From an uncultured Bacteroidales bacterium (GTDB lineage: Bacteria; Bacteroidota; Bacteroidia; Bacteroidales; FEN-979): a stretch of 57,565 nucleotides of DNA. Every line of letters starts with the position of its first letter. Positions within the stretch are counted from its first letter, which is position 1. Below, piece after piece: positions 28,951 through 37,844 of the stretch. The position numbers and the translations under genes were made by a program. The notes under the pieces were generated by a model, which saw nothing but the letters and a program-made list of their open reading frames with translations, searched no databases and had not been told where the DNA came from. The DNA lies in NCBI GenBank assembly GCA_903925275.1, contig CAIYES010000283.1:1-57565 (forward strand), read 5' to 3'.

Positions 28951-30471
28951 ATGAAAAAAAGAAAATCGATTTTGTCTTATATTTTACTGATTATCGGGGT
29001 TGTCATCCTTGTAAATATCCTGGCCGACCGTTTCTTTCTCCGGCTTGATTTTACCGGCGACAAGCGCTATACATTGAGCCCGGCAACAAAAAACATCCTG
29101 CATTCGATCAATGAAACAGTAACGGTCACTGCCTATTTCAGCGAGGAACTTCCGGCCGATTTTGCCCGGTTGAGGCGTGATTTCAAAGAGGAATTGATTG
29201 AATATTCCAACCGTTCGAACGGAAAAGTGATGTTCGAATTCATCAATCCGAATAAAGATGAAGCCAGCGAGCAGAAAGCAATGCAGGAAGGAATAAACCC
29301 GGTACTCATCAACGTCAGGGAAAAAGACCAGGTGAAGCAACAAAAGGCTTACCTGGGGGCTGTGGTGCATTATGGCGATAAAAAAGAGGTTATCCCCATC
29401 ATTCAGCCCGGCGCTGCCATGGAATACAGTCTTTCAACCAGCATTAAAAAAATGTCGTTGGAAAACAAAACCAAAATAGCCTTCCTGGAAGGTCATAAAG
29501 AATCGCCCCTGAACTCCATGATCCAGGTGATGCAGTCCCTCTCCATCCTGTACGACGTTGAACCGGTAAATTTGCAGGATTCCGCTGCGAACCTTGATAA
29601 ATATAAAACATTGGTCATCGTTGATCCGAAAGACACGATTCCTGAATCACATTTCGCGAAACTGGATGCATTTCTTGCCTCGGGAAAAAACATTTACATT
29701 GCCATGAACCGTGTAAATGGAAATCTCCAGACCGCATCGGGAACAGTAGTCAGTACAGGTTTGGAAACATGGCTTGAAAGAAAAGGCGTACGGGTAAACC
29801 CGAATTTCGTTGTAGATCAGAATTGCGGCAGTGTGACCGTGAACCAGCAGCAGGGGTATATGACTTTCCAGTCAAACATGAAATTTCCTTACCTCCCGCT
29901 CATCACAAAATTCGCTGAAACGCCCGCAACAAAAGGATTGACATCGGTTTTGCTGCAATTTACAAGTTCAATAGATTATCTTGCCGTGAACAAAGATGTT
30001 ACTTTCACACCCTTGGCTTTCACCTCCGAGCGGTCAGGAACTGAAAATCCACCCCTCACTTTTAACATCAACCGAAACTGGCAGCAAACTGATTTCCCTT
30101 TATCAAACCTAACGGTAGGCGGATTGTTAAGCGGTAAAATCGCAGGAGCAATGCCCTCGCGGCTTATTGTCGTTTCTGACGGTGATTTCCCATACAACGG
30201 AGAGGGGCAACAGGCAAGACAAATCCCTGCAGATAACCTGAATTTTATTGTCAACGCAATCGACTGGCTCTCCGACGATACAGGCCTCATCGACCTCCGG
30301 ACCAAGGAGGTCAATTCGAGACCACTCGACCAGATGAGTGACGGGAAAAAAGCATTCCTTAAGTACTTCAATTTCCTTTTACCCGTCTTGCTGATCATCG
30401 GGGTCGGGATCGTTCGCTGGCAGTATCGCAGGAATCTCAGGATGAAGAGGATGAATGAAAATTACATCTGA
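28951..30471 (+). CDS. gldG: gliding motility-associated ABC protein GldG
   Basis: A 506-residue protein of the GldG/ABC_transp_aux family. It has an N-terminal helix (YILLIIGVVILVNILA), then a large periplasmic region with FTGDKRYTLSPATKNILHSI, the typical opening of this family, and KTKIAFLEGHKESPLNS in the middle. A C-terminal helix (LLPVLLIIGVGIVRW) ends in a basic tail. It partners GldA and GldF. Confidence 0.87.
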   Translation: MKKRKSILSYILLIIGVVILVNILADRFFLRLDFTGDKRYTLSPATKNILHSINETVTVTAYFSEELPADFARLRRDFKEELIEYSNRSNGKVMFEFINPNKDEASEQKAMQEGINPVLINVREKDQVKQQKAYLGAVVHYGDKKEVIPIIQPGAAMEYSLSTSIKKMSLENKTKIAFLEGHKESPLNSMIQVMQSLSILYDVEPVNLQDSAANLDKYKTLVIVDPKDTIPESHFAKLDAFLASGKNIYIAMNRVNGNLQTASGTVVSTGLETWLERKGVRVNPNFVVDQNCGSVTVNQQQGYMTFQSNMKFPYLPLITKFAETPATKGLTSVLLQFTSSIDYLAVNKDVTFTPLAFTSERSGTENPPLTFNINRNWQQTDFPLSNLTVGGLLSGKIAGAMPSRLIVVSDGDFPYNGEGQQARQIPADNLNFIVNAIDWLSDDTGLIDLRTKEVNSRPLDQMSDGKKAFLKYFNFLLPVLLIIGVGIVRWQYRRNLRMKRMNENYI

Positions 30472-30535
30472 GATTGCACAAACCGTTTATTCTTAGGAAT
30501 TTAGCAGATGATTAGAAAATAAGGGAGAATTTACC

Positions 30536-31501
30536 ATGTTCAGAAAAATTAACAATAAACTCTTGCTGGCCATTTTTGCGACACTGGCTATTCTGGCTGT
30601 AATCGTTTACATATACGACCAGAAGCAGGGAGAGCGGACTTTTAAAAGTGAATTGTGCGCAGTTGACTCAGCTGCCATTACCTCGATTACCATATACCCG
30701 AAAGGAAAAGGAACGGATTTTCTGAAGCTCAGCAAGGAGGGTAAAGGTTGGGTGATCCTCAGTCAAAAAAAGAGATACCCCGCCGATTCAAATATTATGA
30801 AGAGCATATTGCATTCGGTGGCCCATATAACCCCCGAAAGAGTGGCAGGAACCGACAGATCCAACTGGAAAAATTTTGAAATCACCGATTCCCTGAGTGC
30901 CCGTGTAGTTGTTGAACAGGGGACGCAGGTTACTGCAGACTTCAGGGTGGGAAAGATCTCCTTTTCGCAGGACCGCGACCAGCAAAATTACGGCGGGAAC
31001 CGGAACATGTCGGTGAAATCCCATATCCGGATGGCGGGCGACGACCGGGTGTATGTTGTTGATGGATATCTTTCGCTGATGTTTGTCGATAATCCGGCGC
31101 AATACAGGAACCGGATGGTTTTCAGTTTTGATAAAAGCCTTGTCACTAAACTTACGTTTTTATATCCCGGCGACAGTTCCTTTGCACTTGTCAAAAATGG
31201 CAGTAAATGGTTTGTCAACGATCTGCCTGCTGATTCGGCCAGGACCTCAGCTTATCTGAATTCCATTGCCAGTACCATGGGTAGTGAGTTTGCCGACGAA
31301 GCAGCACCAATGCCGGATTTCGGATATACCCTGAAAATTGAGGGAAACAATATGTCGCCGGTCGAAGTCACCGGAGCCATGGATGACGGATCGAAAAAGT
31401 ATTATGTCAAATCGAATTCAAATCCCTCTTCCGTCTTTTACTCATCAACTCCGTCACTTTTCCGCCAGGTCTTTCCCGGCAAAAAACGATTTATTCCTTA
31501 G
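30536..31501 (+). CDS. DUF4340 domain-containing protein
   Basis: A 321-residue protein with one N-terminal helix (LLLAIFATLAILAVIVYIY) and a periplasmic DUF4340 domain (SITIYPKGKGTDFLKLSKEGKGWVI; YPADSNIMKSILHSV; NRMVFSFDKSLVTKLTF). DUF4340 proteins accompany GldAFG-like ABC systems across many phyla, so it is probably a fourth component, but its function is unknown. It follows gldG by 64 bases. Confidence 0.8.
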   Translation: MFRKINNKLLLAIFATLAILAVIVYIYDQKQGERTFKSELCAVDSAAITSITIYPKGKGTDFLKLSKEGKGWVILSQKKRYPADSNIMKSILHSVAHITPERVAGTDRSNWKNFEITDSLSARVVVEQGTQVTADFRVGKISFSQDRDQQNYGGNRNMSVKSHIRMAGDDRVYVVDGYLSLMFVDNPAQYRNRMVFSFDKSLVTKLTFLYPGDSSFALVKNGSKWFVNDLPADSARTSAYLNSIASTMGSEFADEAAPMPDFGYTLKIEGNNMSPVEVTGAMDDGSKKYYVKSNSNPSSVFYSSTPSLFRQVFPGKKRFIP

Positions 31502-31596
31502 GAATTTTGAATCAGCTTCCCTTCTTCAGGAATCATGAACCTGAATAAAAGGAGCATTTTTCTGCCTCCCCGGCATTGCTGATCGCCATTTTTCCG

Positions 31597-31604
31597 TACC
31601 TTTG
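31597..31604 (+). promoter_or_regulatory. Bacteroidetes promoter element of the radical SAM gene
   Basis: TACCTTTG matches TAnnTTTG, with a TTG about 18 bases upstream as the -33 element. It lies 26 bases before the chosen ATG. Confidence 0.6.
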
Positions 31605-31630
31605 AGGGCTTGTTAGGTGAGAGGAGCTTT

Positions 31631-33244
31631 ATGAAGGATTTATACAATGAAGTGACGAAATGTCTGTTGGTACAGACAAAATTTTCCGCATATAGTTTCT
31701 GGAATTATCAGGATGTTTGTGAAATTGTTGGAAAAAAATACCCGGCTGCCCCGCTCGGGCTGCTGACAGTAGCCGCCCTTTTTCCGCAGCACTGGCAATT
31801 CAGGCTGATTGATGAAAATGTCGAACCTTTGCTGGATGAACATTTGCGATGGGCCGATCTTGTTTGCATCGGCGGGATGCTTCCGCAACAAAACAGCATG
31901 CTTGACCTCATTACCCGGGCCCATAACCTCAACGCTGTTGTGGTCGTTGGCGGGCCCGATCCCACATCGCAGCCTGATCTTTATAAGGAGGCCGATTTCC
32001 TTGTACTCGGGGAGGGAGAGAATACCATCCCCATGTTCCTGGAAGATCTGAAGAAAGGTGCGAATAGCGGGAAATACGTCTCTCCCGACAGAGCCGATAT
32101 GCTAAAGGCCGTTGTCCCCCGTTACGATCTGATCCGTTTCACCGATTACATCATGATCGGATTGCAATTCATCCGCGGATGTCCCTTCAATTGCGAGTTC
32201 TGTGATGTTATTGAACTTTACGGACGTATTCCCCGGTTCAAGACCATCGAGCAGGTGATTAAAGAATTGCAATCACTGTATGATCTGGGTTACCGTGGCC
32301 ATATTGACATGGTCGACGACAACTTCATCGGGAACAAGAAAAAGGTCAAAGATTTGTTGCGTGAGATCATCACATGGACCAAGGCACGGAAATACCCCTT
32401 CTATTTTACCACGGAAGCTTCTGTAAATCTTGCCGATGACGATGAGTTACTGCAACTCATGAAGGATGCTGATTTCAGGTATGTCTTTCTTGGAATTGAA
32501 ACGCCCGACAATGACACGCTCGCATTGAACAATAAAAACCAGAACGTCGACAAATCCATTGAAGATGCGGTGATGAAGATCATGTCGTACGGGATGGTGA
32601 GCAATGGCGGCTATATCCTTGGTTTTGACAGCGACCGTGCTCAGATTGCCGACCAGATGATTGCTTCCATTCAGGATTCGGGCATTTGCATGGCCATGAT
32701 CGGACTGCTTTATGCCTTGCCGAACACGCAACTTACCCGCAGGCTTGAATTGGAAAACCGGTTATTCCACATGTCATCCAAATCGGTAACCGATACCGAT
32801 ATTGACCAGATGACGAGCGGGTTGAACTTCCTCACCCTTACTTCCCGTGTCGAAATCCTGAAAAACTATATCCGGATCGTTGAAGCCATTTTCAAGCCTT
32901 CAAATTATTATAAACGGGTCATATACACCGGCCTCCATGTTAAAACCGATTACAAGCATAAACCTGATTTCAAAACATGGCTGGTCTATATGCGCTCTTT
33001 TCTCAAGGTTTGCAAAAAGGCCGGATTTTCGAAGGCCACAGGATATGCTTACTGGAAAATGTTCTTTACGATCATTTTCCGGAATCCCAAAGGAATTGAA
33101 CCGGCTGTGAACCTTGCAGCCATGTTCATCCATTTCATGAAACAAAAGGAGTACATCGTTTCGGTAACGCAAAAGATGATTTCCGCCATTGAAAAAACCG
33201 GCGAGAAGGCGTTTAATGAGAAAATGATGACAAATGACAAATGA
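31631..33244 (+). CDS. B12-binding radical SAM protein (DUF4070 type)
   Basis: A 537-residue protein. The N-terminal 150 residues form a cobalamin-binding-like fold (PAAPLGLLTVAALFP; ADFLVLGEGENTIPMFLEDL). The radical SAM core has FIRGCPFNCEFCD with Cys184, Cys188 and Cys191 (CxxxCxxC) for the [4Fe-4S] cluster, and YFTTEASVNLADDDELLQLM downstream. The C-terminal 150 residues match DUF4070. Relatives carry out methylations or other radical chemistry; the substrate here is unknown. An upstream TTG is possible, but the ATG at 31631 has an AGGAG ribosome site and follows the promoter. The last codons (MTNDK) and the stop are made by a tandem repeat. Confidence 0.87.
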   Translation: MKDLYNEVTKCLLVQTKFSAYSFWNYQDVCEIVGKKYPAAPLGLLTVAALFPQHWQFRLIDENVEPLLDEHLRWADLVCIGGMLPQQNSMLDLITRAHNLNAVVVVGGPDPTSQPDLYKEADFLVLGEGENTIPMFLEDLKKGANSGKYVSPDRADMLKAVVPRYDLIRFTDYIMIGLQFIRGCPFNCEFCDVIELYGRIPRFKTIEQVIKELQSLYDLGYRGHIDMVDDNFIGNKKKVKDLLREIITWTKARKYPFYFTTEASVNLADDDELLQLMKDADFRYVFLGIETPDNDTLALNNKNQNVDKSIEDAVMKIMSYGMVSNGGYILGFDSDRAQIADQMIASIQDSGICMAMIGLLYALPNTQLTRRLELENRLFHMSSKSVTDTDIDQMTSGLNFLTLTSRVEILKNYIRIVEAIFKPSNYYKRVIYTGLHVKTDYKHKPDFKTWLVYMRSFLKVCKKAGFSKATGYAYWKMFFTIIFRNPKGIEPAVNLAAMFIHFMKQKEYIVSVTQKMISAIEKTGEKAFNEKMMTNDK

Positions 33245-33284
33245 CAAATGACAAGTGACAAGTGACGAATGACAAGTGACGAGT
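33228..33284 (+). repeat. TGACAAATGACAAG tandem array across the radical SAM stop
   Basis: About eight 7-base units (ATGACAA, GTGACAA, GTGACGA) that start inside the coding region, supply the stop codon at 33242-33244 and run on 40 bases past it. Same unit and same orientation to the gene as at 20026 and 53520. Confidence 0.9.
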
Positions 33285-33320
33285 GGGAATTTTTAGAAAT
33301 TTTTACATATTTTTTTCATT

Positions 33321-34286
33321 ATGGCAGAAATGATCGTGGAGCCCATTGAAAAGTACGGGCTTAGCAAAGAATCACGACCCAAAATCCTTTTCTCAAAGAT
33401 CGGGATCGTCGGGTGTGGCAGTGTAGGACAGGAATTGGCCATCACTGCATCGAAACATGGAATTGAGGTGATTTTTCTCGAACTCAGTGAAGAATTGATC
33501 CTTCATTCATTCGGGGAAATCAAAAGGGAGCTGGATATGGAAATAAATCACTGGGGTCTTACCCCCGGCGAAAAAACGGCCATTCTTTCCAGGATCAAGG
33601 GGACTGTTTTGTACCAGGATTTTAAAGATTGTGAACTGGTTATTGAAACCATTAAGTCAAAACAAGGGCAATCAAGTTTTGATTTGAGAAAAGAGGTTTT
33701 TAAAAACATTGAAAAAGCGGTAAGCAAAGAGTGCATCATTGCGACAAATTCCTCAACAATTATCGTCACCGAATTGTCGTCTGAACTTAAAAATAAGGAG
33801 CGGTGCGTAAGTCTTCACATATCCACCACTGCTCCGGGTGCAAGCGTTGTAGAGCTGGCCAAAGGGCTGCATACCACCAACGAAGCTTACGAAAAGGTCA
33901 TCAAGTTTGTGAAATTACTTGAAAAAATTTCGATCCCGGTGATGGAATCTCCCGGACTGGTGAGTGTGAGGCTTTTTGTGGTATTGCTCAACGAGGCTTG
34001 CGAAACGCTCATGGAAGGTGTCAGTTCCCTTGAAAATATTGACCTTACCATGCGAGCCTGTTTTAACATGCCGTTGGGACCGTTTGAGTTTGCCGATAAG
34101 GTAGGCTTGGATAAGGTTGTGAGATGGATGGAAAACCTTTACAGTGAATTCGGTTCCTCCCGTTATATTGCATCTCCGATGATCAAGAAGCTGGTGCGGG
34201 CCAACAGGCTCGGAAGGGTCAGCGGGATCGGCTTTTATGAATATGATGCCAGTGGAAATAAAATTGTTGAAGATACTTGTTGTTAA
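33321..34286 (+). CDS. 3-hydroxyacyl-CoA dehydrogenase family protein, divergent
   Basis: A 321-residue two-domain dehydrogenase. IGIVGCGSVGQELAITASKHGIEV is the NAD-binding fold and CFNMPLGPFEFADKVGLD is the C-terminal dimer domain motif. The usual acyl-CoA dehydrogenase signature HFFNPVP reads HISTTAPGASVVEL here: the catalytic His and Glu are kept but the loop differs, and the VNR motif reads VSVR. It may therefore oxidise another 3-hydroxy acid, or make acetoacetyl-CoA/3-hydroxybutyryl-CoA conversions. It lies 77 bases before acetate kinase, which suggests a fermentation role. Confidence 0.8.
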   Translation: MAEMIVEPIEKYGLSKESRPKILFSKIGIVGCGSVGQELAITASKHGIEVIFLELSEELILHSFGEIKRELDMEINHWGLTPGEKTAILSRIKGTVLYQDFKDCELVIETIKSKQGQSSFDLRKEVFKNIEKAVSKECIIATNSSTIIVTELSSELKNKERCVSLHISTTAPGASVVELAKGLHTTNEAYEKVIKFVKLLEKISIPVMESPGLVSVRLFVVLLNEACETLMEGVSSLENIDLTMRACFNMPLGPFEFADKVGLDKVVRWMENLYSEFGSSRYIASPMIKKLVRANRLGRVSGIGFYEYDASGNKIVEDTCC

Positions 34287-34363
34287 CATTGCCAACTCCG
34301 GCTTTTACCACCAGGACGGCGGGGGCCGTGAAGTTTTAAAAAAATTAAAATAAATATTGTCAC

Positions 34364-35575
34364 ATGAATATTCTCGTTTTAAACTGTGGAAGTTCTTCCA
34401 TTAAATACCAGCTCTTCAATATTGAAAACCATCGGGTCTTTGCGAAGGGGATTGTAGAAAAAGTAGGATTGAAGGGCTCATTTTTACGGCATGAAAAAGA
34501 AAATGGCGATAAGGTGAGGCTGGAAGGCGAAGTTATTGATCACCAAACCGGCATTGAATATGTACTTGGCGTGTTGATCAGCAAGGAACACGGCTGCATC
34601 AGCGCCTTACAGGAGATTGATGCAGTAGGACACCGGATGGTGCATGGAGGCGAACGTTTCCAGGAGAGCAGTTTGATCAATGAAGAGACCATTAAAGATT
34701 TCAAGGCATGCATCCCCCTGGCGCCTCTTCACAATCCGGCAAATTTAAAAGGGGTTCTGGCCATGCAGCATTTGCTGCCCGACGTACCTCAGGTGGCGGT
34801 ATTCGACACCTCGTTTCACCAAACAATGCCTGCATATGCCTATATGTATGCCATCCCCTACTCGCTCTATAAAAAATATGGCATCCGCCGGTATGGTTTC
34901 CACGGCACAAGCCACTATTATGTTGCCCGTCGGGCTTGCGAAATCCTGGGTGTAAGCATGGAATCGATGAAAATCATCACCTGTCACCTTGGAAATGGCA
35001 CCTCCATGGCAGCCATCAAATACGGCAAATCGATCGACACCTCCATGGGGCTTACACCCGTAGAAGGCCTGATTATGGGAACCCGTTCCGGTGACATGGA
35101 TCTTGGGGTGCTTACCTTCGTGATGGAAAAAGAGGAGTTAAATATCGCGGTGGCCAATACGCTGGTCAACAAACACAGCGGGATGCTGGGAATTACCGGT
35201 GTTTCTTCCGACATGCGGGAGATCGAAAAAGAGGCTGAAGCCGGAAATGAAAGAGCAATCCTCGGGCTCGACATGTTTCGTTACCGGATAAAAAAATATA
35301 TCGGTGCCTATTCGGCTGCGCTTGGCGGTGCCGATCTGATCATTTTCACCGGTGGAATCGGGGAAAACGACCCGGTAACACGTGAATTATGCTGTACCGG
35401 ACTGGAATACATGGGGCTGGAATTTGATCCGGAGCTAAACGCCGGTGTGCGCAGTAAGGAAGTGCTGCTGAGTAAACCAGGCTCAAGGGTGAAGGTTATG
35501 ACAATCCCAACCAATGAAGAACTTGTCATTGCTGAACATACGCACAGGATTGTCTCTGAGATGCTGATAAAATAA
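34364..35575 (+). CDS. ackA: acetate kinase
   Basis: A 403-residue ASKHA-fold kinase, the usual length. Motifs: NILVLNCGSSSIKYQLF, GHRMVHGG, VFDTSFHQTMP, RRYGFHGTSHYYV, CHLGNGTSMAAI, and GGIGENDPVTRE near the end. It converts acetyl phosphate and ADP to acetate and ATP, the energy-yielding end of acetate fermentation. The partner phosphotransacetylase is not in the window. It faces the TPR protein gene with only 19 bases between the stops. Confidence 0.95.
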   Translation: MNILVLNCGSSSIKYQLFNIENHRVFAKGIVEKVGLKGSFLRHEKENGDKVRLEGEVIDHQTGIEYVLGVLISKEHGCISALQEIDAVGHRMVHGGERFQESSLINEETIKDFKACIPLAPLHNPANLKGVLAMQHLLPDVPQVAVFDTSFHQTMPAYAYMYAIPYSLYKKYGIRRYGFHGTSHYYVARRACEILGVSMESMKIITCHLGNGTSMAAIKYGKSIDTSMGLTPVEGLIMGTRSGDMDLGVLTFVMEKEELNIAVANTLVNKHSGMLGITGVSSDMREIEKEAEAGNERAILGLDMFRYRIKKYIGAYSAALGGADLIIFTGGIGENDPVTRELCCTGLEYMGLEFDPELNAGVRSKEVLLSKPGSRVKVMTIPTNEELVIAEHTHRIVSEMLIK

Positions 35576-35594
35576 GGGCATATCACCTGTCAGG

Positions 35595-37760
35595 TCAGAT
35601 GCTCCTGCCTGAACTGTCCGATTTCGCCTTTTTCCCGATATCATCCAAATCTCTGTCGGGAATTTTTATCCCAAGTTGCTTGGCCCTGGTCATATCATTA
35701 AAGGCCTGCACAAATTTGTTCTCTTTGATATAAGCAAGAGACCTGAGGTAAAACAGCATCCCGTCACCGGGATCAGCATTTATTTCCCTGGTAAATATTT
35801 CTATCGCTTCATTCAACATGTTTTTCTTAAAATAGCATATACCCATGTTGACAGAAGCTTTTTTATCGCCGGGCTGAATTTTAAGAACTTCCCTGAAATC
35901 AGCGATCCCTTTGTCGTACTCGCCCATATTATCTGTGTAAAGAATTCCCCGCCTGAACCAGGCATCGGCAAAACCGGGAGAGCGTTTAATCGCACTGGTA
36001 AAGGCAGTTTCGGCATCAGCGTATTTTTTTAGCCCGGTAAGGGCAATGCCCTTCAGGAAATAACTTACCGGCTGTTCCGGATCAATCCTGATTGCCTCAT
36101 CCAGCACGATAAGGGCATTTACAAAATCTCCCTTTTTATTATAGGCGAGCCCCAGGTTTTTCCGGGCTTCAAGTTGCAACGGACCATTCTTTTCGGCCAA
36201 AGAAAGCACTTTCCGAAAATCAGCGATCCCTTTATCATATTCTTTCAGGTAATCAACATAAAATGCTCCACGGTAATTGAACGGGTCGGGAGGCGCCCAT
36301 TGATCCCTTTCGCAGGCATTGTTAAAGTTTTCAAGGGCTTTACTGTAATTTCCTGCCTTGGTATACTCTTGTCCAAGACAATTGTAGCTTCGCCAATAAT
36401 CAGGGTAGGTTTCCGATACATTGCCCCAGAATGAAAAACTGTCCTTCCATACTTTGGTGCGTTGCCATGTCAAGGTAGCAAATACCATCGTCACCAGGAC
36501 CAGGACGATCCCTGCTGCTTTGCTCCATCGGGGTATCACGCTGTATTTCGAATACAAGCAGCCGACAATAAAAAACAGCCCGATGTATGGGATATAGGTA
36601 TAACGCTCGGCAACAACACTGTCGCCCAACGGGAGAAACCGCAAGGTAACCGAAATGGCCAACATGAAAAACAGGAACCCGAACAGGAGGTTCTTCGAGT
36701 ACTTCAGTGTTTTGTATACTGCAAAAATGATTGCTGACACAATTACAGGTATTAAGTAAAAATATTCCGGAAGCGGCTTAAACGGGTTGACCGGATAGGG
36801 ATAGGAACCGGAGAGGTTAATTGGCAGGAGGAATTTCCAGAGGTAGGTCAACAGTCCGTAAAATCCATAGAAAAAGCTGTTGAGCGAATAATAGTGCTGA
36901 TTAATGGTTGCCCCTGCAGCCTGGGCTTGTATGGCCACAAGGCCAAAAATGATTGAAACTGCGAAAAACGGAACCTTTTCAAAAAGGGCGATTTTATCAT
37001 ATTTCCGCCCCCTGAAATAGTCAAATAACAACAATAGCAATGGAAGGGTAACAGCCTGCCCTTTTGCCAGACAAGACAGGAGAAAGAGGAAAAAGGAGGC
37101 AGCAACCAGTTTAAAGTTTTTATTTCCGAGATAGCGTATATAAAACCAGGCTGCACCAAGATAGAAAGCCGTATACAGTACATCCTTTAATTCCGAAACC
37201 CAGGCGACCGATTCAACATGCATGGGATGGATGCCAAAGAACAGGGCGGTAACTGCGGCTGTTTTCCATCCCTTCCGCTCAAGCAATTCATAGATTACAT
37301 AAAAGACCAGAACCGTATTCAGCAGATGCAGAAGCAGATTGTTTAGGTGAAACCAGAAAGGCTCAAATCCATTGTAAATGATTGGGTCACCTTTCGGAAA
37401 CAGCAGTGTTTCCAGGTACAACCAGGTGATGGTGAGCGGATGATAATTCCCCATGTAGAAAGCTGAAAATGAAAAGACCCCGGCAAAATTGAAATCCTTC
37501 AGAAACGGGTTTTCGTATACATATTCAGGATCATCCCAGAAAACGAAACCATTGCCCAGCGAGGGAAGGAAAGCAACAAGGGTAGCTGAAAGGATGACAA
37601 ACAGCAGGACCAACTCCTTTTTGAATGGCAACGGTTCATCCGTTCCCCCAACATTGACAACCGGTTTCACCTGAAAGCCGTTGTTATTTGATGCAGGTTT
37701 CCCCCTTTTATTATACACTGATTTGGTGATATTCTTCATTGGGTTTTTCGTTCCTTGCAT
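35595..37760 (-). CDS. TMTC-like membrane protein with TPR repeats
   Basis: A 721-residue protein. After a basic cytoplasmic N-terminus come about 11 membrane helices (residues 50-420). The first loop has FVFWDDPEYV, an acidic motif after helix 1 as in GT-C protein O-mannosyltransferases, and HPMHVESVAWVSELKD, which is typical of the TMTC/TPR family. The C-terminal third holds about seven TPR repeats (for example YWRSYNCLGQEYTKAGNY; EARKNLGLAYNKKGDF; KASVNMGICYFKKNML). Probably a glycosyltransferase that modifies exported proteins, with the TPRs for partner binding; inferred from fold, not shown. Confidence 0.75.
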   Translation of the reverse strand: MQGTKNPMKNITKSVYNKRGKPASNNNGFQVKPVVNVGGTDEPLPFKKELVLLFVILSATLVAFLPSLGNGFVFWDDPEYVYENPFLKDFNFAGVFSFSAFYMGNYHPLTITWLYLETLLFPKGDPIIYNGFEPFWFHLNNLLLHLLNTVLVFYVIYELLERKGWKTAAVTALFFGIHPMHVESVAWVSELKDVLYTAFYLGAAWFYIRYLGNKNFKLVAASFFLFLLSCLAKGQAVTLPLLLLLFDYFRGRKYDKIALFEKVPFFAVSIIFGLVAIQAQAAGATINQHYYSLNSFFYGFYGLLTYLWKFLLPINLSGSYPYPVNPFKPLPEYFYLIPVIVSAIIFAVYKTLKYSKNLLFGFLFFMLAISVTLRFLPLGDSVVAERYTYIPYIGLFFIVGCLYSKYSVIPRWSKAAGIVLVLVTMVFATLTWQRTKVWKDSFSFWGNVSETYPDYWRSYNCLGQEYTKAGNYSKALENFNNACERDQWAPPDPFNYRGAFYVDYLKEYDKGIADFRKVLSLAEKNGPLQLEARKNLGLAYNKKGDFVNALIVLDEAIRIDPEQPVSYFLKGIALTGLKKYADAETAFTSAIKRSPGFADAWFRRGILYTDNMGEYDKGIADFREVLKIQPGDKKASVNMGICYFKKNMLNEAIEIFTREINADPGDGMLFYLRSLAYIKENKFVQAFNDMTRAKQLGIKIPDRDLDDIGKKAKSDSSGRSI

Positions 37761-37778
37761 GATATTTTAACCGCAAGG

Positions 37779-37786
37779 CAAACTTA
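37779..37786 (-). promoter_or_regulatory. Bacteroidetes promoter element of the TMTC-like gene
   Basis: On the minus strand TAAGTTTG matches TAnnTTTG, 18 bases before the ATG at 37760. Confidence 0.55.
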
Positions 37787-37844
37787 TAAATTATCAATCG
37801 TTTTTTTGACCTGGCCATTGATTTTACACCTATCCAATCCCGGG

